Source: Nitrospira sp. (GTDB lineage: Bacteria; Nitrospirota; Nitrospiria; Nitrospirales; Nitrospiraceae). Taken from it: DNA of 64,000 nucleotides. Positions 26,165 through 35,281 of this stretch are shown piece after piece; the stretch's first letter is position 1, and every line of letters starts with the position of its first letter. The stretch covers positions 62,001-126,000 of the forward strand of contig VOPR01000006.1 in NCBI GenBank assembly GCA_009594995.1, in the 5' to 3' direction. The notes beneath the pieces were generated by a model, which saw nothing but the letters and a program-made list of their open reading frames with translations, was not told the DNA's origin and searched no databases. The position numbers were made by a program, and so were the translations under genes.

Positions 26165-28984
26165 ATGGACTATAAATCGACCCTCAATTTGCCGAAGACC
26201 GACTTCCCGATGAAGGCGAACCTGCCGCAGCGGGAGCCCGAGATGCTGGCCCGCTGGGCGCAGGAACGGCTGTACGAACGCATCCAGCAATCCCGTCAGG
26301 GGTGTGAGCAGTACATTCTCCACGACGGGCCGCCCTATGCGAACGGCCGCATCCACATCGGTCACGCACTGAATAAAATTCTGAAAGACATCATCGTCAA
26401 GTCCAAGACGATGTCCGGCTATCAGGTGCCTTACGTGCCTGGGTGGGATTGCCACGGCTTGCCGATCGAGCATCAAGTGCTGAAGGACCTGGGTGACAAG
26501 AAGCGCGATTTGGATGCGCTCGCGATCCGCAAGCTCTGCAAGGAATACGCGGAGAAATATGTCGCCATACAGCGGGAAGAGTTTCAGCGGCTGGGCGTAC
26601 TGGGCGAATGGCAGCAGCCCTATCTTACGTTGAATCCCGCCTATGAGGGGACGATCATCCGTGAGTTCGGGCGGTTCGTGGAGCGGGGCGGGGTCTACAA
26701 GGGACTGAAGCCGGTCTTATGGTGTACGCAGGATCAGACCGCGCTGGCCGAAGCGGAAGTGGAATACGACGACCACACGTCGCCCTCCGTCTATGTGAAG
26801 TTCACATTGGTAAGTCCCCCGGCTGTCCTGAGCAAGCGGTTCGGTGGGCTTGTATTTCCTGCCGATGTGAAGAGCGCCTCCGTCCTGATCTGGACGACCA
26901 CCCCTTGGACCCTCCCGGCGAACCAGGCCGTCTGTCTGCATGCCGACATTGACTATGCGTTTGTGCAGGTCGGAGACGAAGTGCTCGTCATCGCCGAGAA
27001 GCTGGTCGAATCGGTCGCCAAAGCGTGCAACCTGCCGGCCCATACCATCGTGGCCGTGAAGAAGGGCAGCGAGGGGTTTGAGGGGTTGGAAACTCAGCGC
27101 CCGCTGACCACCGGGCTCTCACCGCTGCTGCTGGGAGACTTTGTCACGCTGGAACAGGGAACGGGCTGCGTCCACATCGCGCCGGGCCACGGTATGGAAG
27201 ACTACCTGCTGGTGCTGGACCACAATGCGAAGGCCACTGTCGGAGAGCGGCTCGAAATCTTGGCGCCGGTGGATAATGGCGGAAAGTTCACGGAGGCTGT
27301 TCCAGAGTTTGCCGGGCAACATGTGTTCAAGGCCAATCCCAAAATCGTCGAACGTCTCAAAGAGAACGGGCGCTTGCTCGGCCACGGGTCGCTCAATCAC
27401 TCCTACCCGCATTGCTGGCGGTGCAAGCAGCCGGTGATCTTTCGCGCGACCGAGCAGTGGTTCGTCTCCATGGAGACAAACGAACTGCGGAAGGAGACCT
27501 TAGCGGAGATTGAACGGGTGCGTTGGATCCCGGCGTATGGCCGCGACCGGATCAACGGGATGATCCAGAACCGACCCGACTGGTGCCTCTCGCGCCAGCG
27601 GGTGTGGGGAACGCCGATCCCGGGATTCACCTGCATGAAGTGCGGCAAGGTCCTGGCCCATCCCCGGGTCATCGACCATGTGGCGGACCTGATCGGCCAA
27701 CATGGCACGGACTATTGGTTTGCCAACGAGGCTGCCGCATTGCTCCCTGCCGGGACGCAGTGCGAAGGCTGCAGCGGTGCCGAGTTCGAGAAAGAACGTG
27801 ACATTCTGGATGTGTGGTTTGAATCCGGCGTGAGTTATGCGGCGGTGCTCAAGCCGCGCCAATGGTATCCGGCGGATTTGTATCTGGAAGGGTCGGACCA
27901 GCATCGCGGCTGGTTCCACAGTGCCTTGTTGGCCGGCGTGATTACCGATCGACGTGCGCCATACAAGGCCGTGTTGACGCATGGATTCGTGCTGGACGGG
28001 GCCGGTCGGAAAATGTCGAAGTCGGCAGGCAATGTCGTTGCGCCACAGGATGTGATCAAACAATCAGGCGCAGAGATTCTGCGTCTTTGGGTGTCCGCCC
28101 AGGATTATCGAGAGGACCTGCGGATCTCGCAGGAGATTCTGAATCATCTCATCGAGGCGTACCGGAAAATCCGCAACACGTGCCGGTTCCTGCTGAGCAA
28201 CCTGTACGATTTCGATCCGGCGCAGCACCGTGTGCCGTTCGAACAGTTACCTGAGTTGGATCGTTGGGCGTTGATGCGGCTGGGCGACCTGATCCCGCGT
28301 GTGCGGAAGGGGTATGACGAGTTTGAGTTCCACACCATCTTTCACGCGCTGAATAATTTCTGCTCGGTCGATTTGAGCGCGGTCTATCTGGATATCCTGA
28401 AAGACCGTCTCTATACCTTCCGCAAAGACTCTCCACTCCGGCGTGGCTCGCAGACCGTGTTGTTCGATATCGTGGTGGCCCTGACGAAATTGATGGCACC
28501 CGTGTTGAGTTTCACTGCCGAAGAAATCTGGAAGACATTACCCGAGTCCGTGCGGACAGAGTCGAAGGCCGACAGTGTGCACATGGCCATGTTTCCCGAG
28601 GTCGATCCGCGCTGGGCTGATCCGAAACTGACGCAACGATGGGAGCAATTGCTGGAAGTGAGAGTGGCCGCTCAGGCAGCCCTGGAGGTGAAGCGTCGCG
28701 ACAAGGTGATCGGCGCGCCCTTAGAAGCGAGAGTCACGATCGAAGCCAATACGGATCGCTACGAGTTCTTGAAGCAATACGTTCACGATCTTGCTTCATT
28801 TTTCATCGTGTCCGATGTGGAGCTCAGGCTCGTCCAGCATCTTCCGCCCGGCCAGGATTTTGCGATCACGGTTGAGAAGGCGACGGGTACGAAGTGTGAG
28901 CGCTGCTGGAATTATCGATCGGCGGTGGGAGTTTCTGCCGACCACCCTACGCTCTGTGATCGCTGCATTGAGGCCGTCCGGTGA
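26165..28984 (+). CDS. ileS: Isoleucyl-tRNA synthetase
   Basis: A 939-residue class I aminoacyl-tRNA synthetase. It has a HIGH motif in GRIHIGHALNK (about residue 60), the CP1 editing domain with WTTTPWTLPANQAV, the KMSKS motif (KMSKSAGN, about 618) and a C-terminal zinc ribbon (CERCWNY and CDRC). The size and the zinc finger fit bacterial type IleS. It is essential and charges tRNA-Ile while hydrolysing misactivated valine. The stop overlaps the GTG start of lspA by 4 bases (GTGA), the same arrangement as in many bacteria, so the two are translationally coupled. Confidence 0.98.
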   Translation: MDYKSTLNLPKTDFPMKANLPQREPEMLARWAQERLYERIQQSRQGCEQYILHDGPPYANGRIHIGHALNKILKDIIVKSKTMSGYQVPYVPGWDCHGLPIEHQVLKDLGDKKRDLDALAIRKLCKEYAEKYVAIQREEFQRLGVLGEWQQPYLTLNPAYEGTIIREFGRFVERGGVYKGLKPVLWCTQDQTALAEAEVEYDDHTSPSVYVKFTLVSPPAVLSKRFGGLVFPADVKSASVLIWTTTPWTLPANQAVCLHADIDYAFVQVGDEVLVIAEKLVESVAKACNLPAHTIVAVKKGSEGFEGLETQRPLTTGLSPLLLGDFVTLEQGTGCVHIAPGHGMEDYLLVLDHNAKATVGERLEILAPVDNGGKFTEAVPEFAGQHVFKANPKIVERLKENGRLLGHGSLNHSYPHCWRCKQPVIFRATEQWFVSMETNELRKETLAEIERVRWIPAYGRDRINGMIQNRPDWCLSRQRVWGTPIPGFTCMKCGKVLAHPRVIDHVADLIGQHGTDYWFANEAAALLPAGTQCEGCSGAEFEKERDILDVWFESGVSYAAVLKPRQWYPADLYLEGSDQHRGWFHSALLAGVITDRRAPYKAVLTHGFVLDGAGRKMSKSAGNVVAPQDVIKQSGAEILRLWVSAQDYREDLRISQEILNHLIEAYRKIRNTCRFLLSNLYDFDPAQHRVPFEQLPELDRWALMRLGDLIPRVRKGYDEFEFHTIFHALNNFCSVDLSAVYLDILKDRLYTFRKDSPLRRGSQTVLFDIVVALTKLMAPVLSFTAEEIWKTLPESVRTESKADSVHMAMFPEVDPRWADPKLTQRWEQLLEVRVAAQAALEVKRRDKVIGAPLEARVTIEANTDRYEFLKQYVHDLASFFIVSDVELRLVQHLPPGQDFAITVEKATGTKCERCWNYRSAVGVSADHPTLCDRCIEAVR

Positions 28985-29502
28985 GCCAATCCATTCGTTA
29001 CCTGTTGCTGGGCTTGCTCAGCCTGGCGATCGTGGTGTTGGATCAAGTCACGAAAGTCTACGTCATGGAGACCATGCGGCTCCATGAGTCCATCCCCGTT
29101 GTCGCTAATTTGTTCAGCATTACCTATATCCGCAATCCCGGTGCGGCGTTCGGCTTTCTCTCGTCCAGCAGCAGCTCATTCCGGTTTGTGTTTTTCGGAC
29201 TGACCTCGGTCTTTGCGGTGGGGTTGCTGGGCATGATCATGGTGCGCATGCCCAAGGACGACTGGATGGGGCGGCTCAGCGTGGCAGGGATTCTAGGCGG
29301 GGCAATCGGAAATCTACTGGATCGACTGCGATACGGGGAAGTGATCGACTTCCTCGATTTCTATATCAACGGATACCATTGGCCGGCGTTTAATGTCGCT
29401 GATTCGGCGATTACTGTCGGGGTGGTGTTTCTGATCCTGCACTTCGCGACGGAAAAGGAGCCGGAGGAGGCTCCGGTCGTTTCCGAGCGTCCCCCATCCT
29501 AG
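28981..29502 (+). CDS. lspA: Lipoprotein signal peptidase (signal peptidase II)
   Basis: A 173-residue membrane protein with four hydrophobic segments and the SPase II signature, including the conserved FNVADSAI stretch and the LLDRLRYGEVIDFLDF segment that carry the two catalytic aspartates. It cleaves the signal peptide of lipidated prolipoproteins at the periplasmic face, for example the lipobox proteins at 11867, 30943 and 61119. The start is GTG overlapping the ileS stop. An acidic C-terminal tail (EKEPEEAPVV) is somewhat longer than in E. coli. Confidence 0.97.
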   Translation: MSQSIRYLLLGLLSLAIVVLDQVTKVYVMETMRLHESIPVVANLFSITYIRNPGAAFGFLSSSSSSFRFVFFGLTSVFAVGLLGMIMVRMPKDDWMGRLSVAGILGGAIGNLLDRLRYGEVIDFLDFYINGYHWPAFNVADSAITVGVVFLILHFATEKEPEEAPVVSERPPS

Positions 29503-29519
29503 CTGGTACATCCCTCCCG

Positions 29520-29786
29520 TCACACGGGCAGGGTAATGATGAACCCGCCCTGTTCGCGGAACTGGCGTTGCTGCTCGACCGAAAACATGACGAGTGGTTC
29601 ACTGTGGCAGAACTGGCATTCCTTGAGCGTGATGACGGCCTCCGGTTCGCCGATTCCCACTAAATACTGCTTGGCAAGCGTCAGGGCCTTCTCCTGACTC
29701 GTGGTCATCACATCAAAATGCAGTTTCCCGTTCTTTCCCTTTACCCACGTATCATACACGTGGACGCTGTCCATGTTGGTTCCCAT
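29520..29786 (-). CDS. DUF2024-family protein
   Basis: An 88-residue soluble protein with the DUF2024 opening VHVYDTWVKGKNGKLHFDV and a C-x2-C-like pair (CQFCHSE). The family is small and of unknown function. AGGAG lies about 9 bases before ATG 29786; a second Met 4 codons later is an alternative start. It is convergent with lspA and in the same direction as uppP, whose stop-side end is 29 bases upstream of this start. Confidence 0.75.
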   Translation of the reverse strand: MGTNMDSVHVYDTWVKGKNGKLHFDVMTTSQEKALTLAKQYLVGIGEPEAVITLKECQFCHSEPLVMFSVEQQRQFREQGGFIITLPV

Positions 29787-29814
29787 GACAAACGACTCCT
29801 GGTTGTGGATTGGC

Positions 29815-30690
29815 TTACCGGACCACGAGCAGTACGATGACGCCCAGGACCATACGGTAATAGGCGAACACGCTCAAACTGTGGCGTTGGACGAAGGTGA
29901 GAAACGCGGCGATGACGGCCCAGGCGACCACAAACGACACCACCAGGCCGATGGCCAGGGCGACATAGTCATCCTGAGAGAAAGCCGCCTGTGACTTCAG
30001 CATCTGATAGATCGTGGCGATGATCATCGTCGGGAGGGCCAGGAAGAAGGAATATTCCGTGGCGACGCGGCGGTCGAGGCCCGCCAGTAATCCGCCGACA
30101 ATCGTCGAACCAGAGCGGGACATACCGGGGATCAGGGACGCGCATTGTGCCAGTCCGACCCAAAGCGCCGATCGTGGAGTCACCTGCAGCAGTTCCTTGA
30201 CGCGCACGCGGCTCTGCATGCGCTCGACGACCAGAATGATGATGCCCCCGACGATCAGTGAAATCGCAACGGTGGTCGGCGAGAACAGATAGGCCTTGAT
30301 CGACTTGTGTGCAAGAAATCCCACCAGGGCCGCGGGCAGAAAGGCCAGGCCCAAGCCGATGACGAACCAGAGGTTGGGTTGGGCGCGGATGGATTCCTGA
30401 ATGATCGCCGTCCAGGACGTCGTCCCACGGGCCGCCACCAACGATCGAAAGTCGCGCTGTTCCCGGAGGGCATGCGAGGCAAGCGACGCCAATTTGGCGC
30501 GCTCATAGGCAATGATAGCGAGAATGGATCCCAGCTGAATGGAAATCTCTACGTTCGAGGCAATGTCTCCCGTGAACCCGAGGGCATGCCCGACGAGGAT
30601 GAGATGACCTGTCGAGGATACGGGAAGAAATTCCGTCAGTCCTTCAATGATGCCGAGAATGACGGCAAGCTCCGGGCCCCAATTCATCAT
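29815..30690 (-). CDS. uppP: Undecaprenyl-diphosphate phosphatase (BacA type)
   Basis: A 291-residue polytopic membrane protein with the two BacA motifs, EGLTEFLPVSSTGHL near residue 16 and PGMSRSGST near residue 190, which carry the catalytic Glu, Ser and Arg. It recycles undecaprenyl pyrophosphate for peptidoglycan and O-antigen synthesis and can raise bacitracin tolerance. About eight hydrophobic segments are visible. The start is at the first of two Met codons. It fits with the glycan exporter genes at the left of the window, though it is not linked to them. Confidence 0.96.
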   Translation of the reverse strand: MMNWGPELAVILGIIEGLTEFLPVSSTGHLILVGHALGFTGDIASNVEISIQLGSILAIIAYERAKLASLASHALREQRDFRSLVAARGTTSWTAIIQESIRAQPNLWFVIGLGLAFLPAALVGFLAHKSIKAYLFSPTTVAISLIVGGIIILVVERMQSRVRVKELLQVTPRSALWVGLAQCASLIPGMSRSGSTIVGGLLAGLDRRVATEYSFFLALPTMIIATIYQMLKSQAAFSQDDYVALAIGLVVSFVVAWAVIAAFLTFVQRHSLSVFAYYRMVLGVIVLLVVR

Positions 30691-30862
30691 AGTGCGTACG
30701 AGATGGTGTGTGGGATTGCTGGTGGTCGGTTATGCGGTTCGATGAACAGTCGGTGCATATTCCCAGACTGGTCCTCGGCAGTCAAGCGCCGTCGAGTTTT
30801 GTGACGGCGTGTCGATTGTGGAATACCGCTTGCCGGTTCGCGCTCCCCAATCGGCAAACTTG

Positions 30863-30891
30863 TTGACAAAGTTGAGATGATGGCATACACA
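30863..30891 (+). promoter_or_regulatory. Candidate sigma-70 promoter
   Basis: TTGACA (30863-30868), a 17-base spacer and TACACA (30886-30891) precede the lipoprotein gene starting at 30943. The -35 is perfect but the -10 matches only three positions. Confidence 0.35.
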
Positions 30892-30942
30892 CAACAAGAG
30901 AGAAGAAGTCCGATCGGTCCAGACCGAACAGGGGAGGGTCGC

Positions 30943-31665
30943 ATGAGGCATGTGTGGTTCGCTGGGCTTGCGCTCATGAGCGCGATGGCCGTCAGCGGGT
31001 GCGTAAGTGACAAGAAATATCATGAGGCGCTTGCCGATGCCGATGCCACCAGGGGTGAACTGGAGCGCGCACGGTCGCAGAAGAATGCTCTGGAGCAACA
31101 GGTCAAAACGCTGAAAGATCTGAACGCAAAGTTCGGGTCCGAAAGCCAGATCGCCCGGGATGAGCTTCAACGGATTCAACATGGTCGCGACAAGGAGCGC
31201 GACACCATTGAGGTCCGGACCAAGGAGCTGGAAGACAAGGTTAAACAGCTGAGCGCGCAGAACCGAAGCGTCAAACAGGAATATGAAGAGGCGCGCCGGC
31301 ACAATGAGCAGTTGAAGTCGTTGGTGGCGCGGTACCAGAAAGAGATGAAGGAGCGGTCGCGATCGTTGTCGTCGACGATGGAATCTCCGGCGCTGACTGC
31401 GCCGCTTGGCAGCGGCGGCTCGTCTTCGATGAAACCTTCGTCGGCGCCCTCTCCATTTGATGCTCCGGCACCGGCGGCGTCGTTGCTCAACATCAATAAG
31501 GCCCCTTCAGCCGATCTGGTTCTCACGCTGGGTATCACCCAGGATGTGGCCGAACGTATTGTGAGCAACCGTCCCTATCGGGTAAAGGGCGAGCTCGTAG
31601 CCAAGAACGTGGTGCCGAAGGACGTGTTCGACGACATCAAGGATCGTATTACCGTCAGTCCATAG
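30943..31665 (+). CDS. Putative lipoprotein with coiled coil and ComEA-like HhH domain
   Basis: A 240-residue protein. The signal peptide ends in the lipobox AVSGC (Cys about residue 20). A long charged coiled coil follows (about 25-135), then a Ser/Pro/Ala-rich linker (about 140-180) and a C-terminal helix-hairpin-helix unit resembling ComEA: LLNINKAPSADLVLTLGITQ, then VAERIVSNRPY and DVFDDIKDRITVSP. HhH domains usually bind DNA, so an envelope-anchored DNA-binding or uptake role is conceivable but unproven. The start ATG 30943 has GGGGAGGG upstream. It is followed by a strong hairpin, so it is probably a single-gene unit. Confidence 0.8.
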   Translation: MRHVWFAGLALMSAMAVSGCVSDKKYHEALADADATRGELERARSQKNALEQQVKTLKDLNAKFGSESQIARDELQRIQHGRDKERDTIEVRTKELEDKVKQLSAQNRSVKQEYEEARRHNEQLKSLVARYQKEMKERSRSLSSTMESPALTAPLGSGGSSSMKPSSAPSPFDAPAPAASLLNINKAPSADLVLTLGITQDVAERIVSNRPYRVKGELVAKNVVPKDVFDDIKDRITVSP

Positions 31666-31707
31666 TCTTGGTTGTCCGCGTCCACTGCTGGTGGACATGG
31701 TGATTTG

Positions 31708-31741
31708 AACGGCCGTTTGCCTGCACAGGCAAACGGCCGTT
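31708..31741. terminator. Perfect 16-base inverted repeat hairpin
   Basis: AACGGCCGTTTGCCTG and its exact complement flank a 2-base loop, followed on the plus strand by TCTCATTTCC. The stem is very strong but the T-run is poor. It probably ends transcription from the 30943 gene before the macA-like operon. Confidence 0.65.
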
Positions 31742-31809
31742 CTCATTTCCGCTCCCGCGTTCTGCGAGAAGGATCAGCGGCCGCTGCATGACATCGCCAA
31801 ATTGTTTTC

Positions 31810-31818
31810 TGTTAAAAT
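31810..31818 (+). promoter_or_regulatory. Extended -10 promoter of macA-like operon
   Basis: TGTTAAAAT has the extended -10 form TG-N-TAAAAT. An ATGACA -35-like hexamer lies at 31788-31793 with a long 19-base spacer. The transcript would start near 31825, which supports ATG 31853 as the start of the gene. Confidence 0.4.
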
Positions 31819-31852
31819 GCCGGCATTGCTGGGTGAAGGAGAACGCCTGTTC

Positions 31853-33136
31853 ATGCGTCGTGTGAGTATCATCGCCGGGGTGCTTGTGCTCGGACTGGCG
31901 ATTGCCGGGTACGTGGCTTTTAACGGTGAGCGCAAGGCCCCTATACGCTACCGTACGGTTCCGGTCGAGCGTGGAACTGTCGTTTCCCTAGTGACCGCAA
32001 CCGGTACGATCAATCCCATCACCACAGTACAGGTCGGGAGTCAGGTGTCAGGCATGATCGAGAGCCTTCACGCCGATTTCAATTCCAAGGTGAAGGCGAA
32101 TCAGGTCGTCGCGCGCATCGATCCGTTTCCCTATCAGGCCCGCCGCGATCAGGCCGTTGCGAGTCTGGCCAATGCAAAAGCCGCCTTCGATAAGGCGCGA
32201 ATCGACCTTGCGCAGCGGCGGCGCGAGCTGGATCGGGCCAAGTCGCTGATCGGCCAACAGTTCATTTCGCAAAATGAAGTCGACGTGGCGTTGACGGCCT
32301 CCGAGGGGGCGGTTGCGCAACTGAAGGTGACGGAAGCCGCCGTCAAGCAGGCGGAAGCCATGCTGCAGGCGGCCGAGTTGGACCTGAAATATACGGTGAT
32401 CCGTTCACCGGTCGATGGTGTGGTGATTTCGCGTCTCGTGGAAGTCGGCCAGCGAATTTCCGCCAACTTTTCCATTCCAACCCTGTTCCTGATTGCCGAA
32501 GATGTGACCAAAATGCAGGTCGATACCAATGTGAGCGAGGCCGACATCGGTGGAATCGTCGATGGGAAATCGGCGTCGTTTACGGTGGATGCCTATCCCG
32601 GAGAGGAGTTCCGTGGGCGGGTGCGCCAGGTTCGGAACGCGCCGATCAACATCCAGAATGTCGTCACGTATGATGTGGTCGTTGAGTTCGACAATCCTGC
32701 GTTTCGACTGAAGCCCGGCATGACCGCGAACGTGTCCATTGTCGTCGACAAGCGAGAGAACATTCTCAAGGTTCCGAATTCGGCGCTTCGCTTCACGCCT
32801 CCTAAATCGGTTCGGGAAGAAAAGGTCGCTGCAGGACCAGAGAAGAGCGGGAGGAGTGCCGCCGGGAGGCCCGCGTCCGGAGGCGGTTCCGCTGAACCGG
32901 CAAATCGGCAGTGGGGTCTGTGGAAGCTGAATGCCATGGATGAATTGGAGCGTGTCCCTGTGGAGATGGGAATATCGGACCGGTCATACGTCGAAATCAC
33001 TGCTCCTGGAATTCAGGAGGGGGACCAGGTCGTCATTGGCATTGAATCTCCGCGCGGCGATCGCAAAAGCGGAGACCTTCCCCCAGGATTCGGAAGCGGG
33101 CAACAGCGTGGCGCGCGCCGGGATCGCGGAATCTAG
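31853..33136 (+). CDS. MacA-like periplasmic adaptor (HlyD/RND membrane-fusion type)
   Basis: A 427-residue protein with an N-terminal signal/anchor helix (VSIIAGVLVLGLAIAGYVAF), a biotinyl-lipoyl segment (GTINPITTVQVGSQVSGMIE), a helical hairpin of about 80 residues (about 110-185), the second lipoyl half (VIRSPVDGVVISRLVEVGQR) and a beta-barrel domain. This is the architecture of MacA-type adaptors, which link an inner-membrane ABC transporter to an outer-membrane channel. The C-terminus is Gly/Arg-rich and disordered. The downstream ATPase and permease complete the system. The start at 31853 is chosen over an open frame from 31802 because the extended -10 lies in between. Confidence 0.92.
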   Translation: MRRVSIIAGVLVLGLAIAGYVAFNGERKAPIRYRTVPVERGTVVSLVTATGTINPITTVQVGSQVSGMIESLHADFNSKVKANQVVARIDPFPYQARRDQAVASLANAKAAFDKARIDLAQRRRELDRAKSLIGQQFISQNEVDVALTASEGAVAQLKVTEAAVKQAEAMLQAAELDLKYTVIRSPVDGVVISRLVEVGQRISANFSIPTLFLIAEDVTKMQVDTNVSEADIGGIVDGKSASFTVDAYPGEEFRGRVRQVRNAPINIQNVVTYDVVVEFDNPAFRLKPGMTANVSIVVDKRENILKVPNSALRFTPPKSVREEKVAAGPEKSGRSAAGRPASGGGSAEPANRQWGLWKLNAMDELERVPVEMGISDRSYVEITAPGIQEGDQVVIGIESPRGDRKSGDLPPGFGSGQQRGARRDRGI

Positions 33137-33255
33137 CGGAAGGCTGTAAACGGGCGGCACCTGTCCGTGCAAACGAGACGCTCGTTCTTCATCCTATCCA
33201 GTGGCTTCAGTGACGCGATCCGGTTCATTCCGCCCTTGTCTCAGTTGAGGACCAT

Positions 33256-33966
33256 GTGGCCCCCTTAATCGTCTGCGAAGATCTGTGGAAGATTTACCGT
33301 GTCGGCGACGTTGAGGTGCAGGCACTGCGCGGCGTCAATCTGACCATCGAACGCGGCGAGTTTGTCGCGGTGATGGGCACGTCGGGATCGGGCAAGTCCA
33401 CGTTGATGAATCTATTGGGTTGTCTGGACCAGCCCACGCGGGGCCGGTATCAACTGGATGGATTGGATGTGGCGACGGCGAAGCCGGATTTGCTGGCGGA
33501 TCTTCGCAATCGACAGATCGGGTTCGTCTTTCAGAATTTCAACCTCATTCCCAGGACCAGCGCGCTGGAAAATGCGCAACTGCCATTGTTCTATCGGGGC
33601 CTGTCCCTCAAAGAGCAACGGAAACAGGCGGTGGCAGCCCTGCAACGTGTCGGGTTGGCCGGCCGGGAGCAGCATTACCCGTCCCAGCTTTCCGGAGGCC
33701 AACAGCAGCGTGTCGCCATCGCCCGTGCGCTGGTCGGCGCTCCCGCGATCCTGTTTGCGGATGAACCGACCGGAAACCTGGACACCGTCTCGAGCCGGGA
33801 AATCATGGATATCCTCGAGCAGCTCAATCGGGAAGATGGCATCACGATTATCCTCGTGACGCACGAGCCTGATATTGCCGCGTACGCTTCTCGCGAACTC
33901 GTCATGAAAGACGGGCAGATCGTGCAGGATGTTCGGCGCGCACCCCACCTGTCCGTTGTGACCTAG
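33256..33966 (+). CDS. ABC transporter ATP-binding protein (MacB/LolD-like)
   Basis: A 236-residue ABC ATPase. It has Walker A GTSGSGKST (about 38-46), signature LSGGQQQRVAIARALVGAP (about 145) and Walker B ILFADEPTGNLD with the EPTGNLD motif of the MacB/LolD group. It energises the FtsX-like permease 7 bases downstream. In E. coli MacB the ATPase and permease are fused; here they are separate. The start is GTG at 33256. The 119-base gap after the adaptor gene holds no further gene, so all three are probably one operon. Confidence 0.93.
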   Translation: MAPLIVCEDLWKIYRVGDVEVQALRGVNLTIERGEFVAVMGTSGSGKSTLMNLLGCLDQPTRGRYQLDGLDVATAKPDLLADLRNRQIGFVFQNFNLIPRTSALENAQLPLFYRGLSLKEQRKQAVAALQRVGLAGREQHYPSQLSGGQQQRVAIARALVGAPAILFADEPTGNLDTVSSREIMDILEQLNREDGITIILVTHEPDIAAYASRELVMKDGQIVQDVRRAPHLSVVT

Positions 33967-33973
33967 GCGACCC

Positions 33974-35209
33974 ATGTCGGCATTTGTTCTGCTCACCGTC
34001 ATGACCGCGCTGCGGATACTGAGTCGGAACCGGCTCCGGGCCGGCCTGACGATGCTCGGCATCGTCATCGGCGTGGGTGCGGTCATTGCCATGGTCAGCA
34101 TCGGGCAAGGCGCACGCGCAGCGGTTCAGGCGCAGGTGGCGAGTATGGGGACGAATGTGATTGTGATCATGCCGGGCTCCACGACCGTCAGTGGCGTCCG
34201 GGGCGGGCAGGGTGGTGCGGTGACCCTGACGGTCAGCGATGCGGCTGACCTGAAAAAACGAAGTCCGCTGTTGTCGGATACCGGCTGGGCGAAACGCGAT
34301 GTGATGCAGATCGTCAATGGGAACCGCAATTGGAACGGTCCCGTGAACGGGGTATCCCCGAGTTACCTCACGATTCGGGATTGGTCATTCACAAGCGGGG
34401 GGCCGTTTACGCAGGTTGATATGGAGAGCGCGGCGCGCGTGGCGTTGATCGGGCAGACGACGTTGGAAAATCTATTCGATCCGGGAGAAGAAGCGATCGG
34501 CGCGACGATCCGTATTAAAAATGTGCCCTTCCAAATCGTCGGCGTACTGGCCCCGAAGGGGCAGTCGGCCCAGGGAACGGACCAGGACGACGTCATCTTC
34601 ATTCCGTTCACGACAGCAGAGCGGAAAGTATTCGGGAGCCAGTTTCTGGGCTCCGTGGGGGCGCTCTTCGCGTCGACCGAGCAGAGCGCCGACCTGCCTG
34701 AGGCTGTCGGGCATATTCGTGAGGCCTTGCGGGCACGGCATCGCCTGCAGCCTGATCAGGCGGATGATTTCACGATCCGGACGCAGGTCGATATCGGGAA
34801 GGTGCAGGAGGGCACGAGTGAAACTCTGACGGTCATGCTGTTTGCCATCGCCTCCGTGTCGTTGCTGGTCGGGGGCATTGGAATCATGAACATTCTTTTG
34901 GTGTCAGTCACCGAGCGGACGAAGGAGATCGGTGTACGCATGGCCGTGGGCGCCAAACGCGTCCATATTCTGACGCAGTTCCTGATTGAGGCCATGACGC
35001 TGAGTCTGTTCGGCGGGTTGATCGGCGTGGTAGTCGGGATTGTCGGCGCCCGGCTCACGACCGTGATTGCCGGCTGGCCGACCATTATCTCGTTTGATTC
35101 TATCGTGACGGCGTTTCTCTTCTCGCTGGCCGTCGGACTTTTTTTTGGACTCTATCCCGCCAACAAAGCGGCGCGGCTCAACCCGATCGAAGCGCTTCGC
35201 TACGAGTAA
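33974..35209 (+). CDS. FtsX-like ABC permease (MacB type)
   Basis: A 411-residue permease of the MacB type: one N-terminal helix (MLGIVIGVGAVIAMVSIGQG), a periplasmic domain of about 230 residues and three C-terminal helices, with the hallmark GGIGIMNILLVSVTERTKEI and the end NPIEALRYE. Such permeases act by mechanotransmission with an adaptor, exporting toxins, macrolides, peptides or lipoprotein-like substrates. The substrate is not visible. The product is not fused to its ATPase, as in many non-enterobacterial MacAB systems. Confidence 0.93.
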   Translation: MSAFVLLTVMTALRILSRNRLRAGLTMLGIVIGVGAVIAMVSIGQGARAAVQAQVASMGTNVIVIMPGSTTVSGVRGGQGGAVTLTVSDAADLKKRSPLLSDTGWAKRDVMQIVNGNRNWNGPVNGVSPSYLTIRDWSFTSGGPFTQVDMESAARVALIGQTTLENLFDPGEEAIGATIRIKNVPFQIVGVLAPKGQSAQGTDQDDVIFIPFTTAERKVFGSQFLGSVGALFASTEQSADLPEAVGHIREALRARHRLQPDQADDFTIRTQVDIGKVQEGTSETLTVMLFAIASVSLLVGGIGIMNILLVSVTERTKEIGVRMAVGAKRVHILTQFLIEAMTLSLFGGLIGVVVGIVGARLTTVIAGWPTIISFDSIVTAFLFSLAVGLFFGLYPANKAARLNPIEALRYE

Positions 35210-35281
35210 CGGTTCGTTTTGAAACAGTGCGTGCCGGCCCCCACCCGTTCTAGATGATGGGCTGACGGACTGTGGCTGCGG

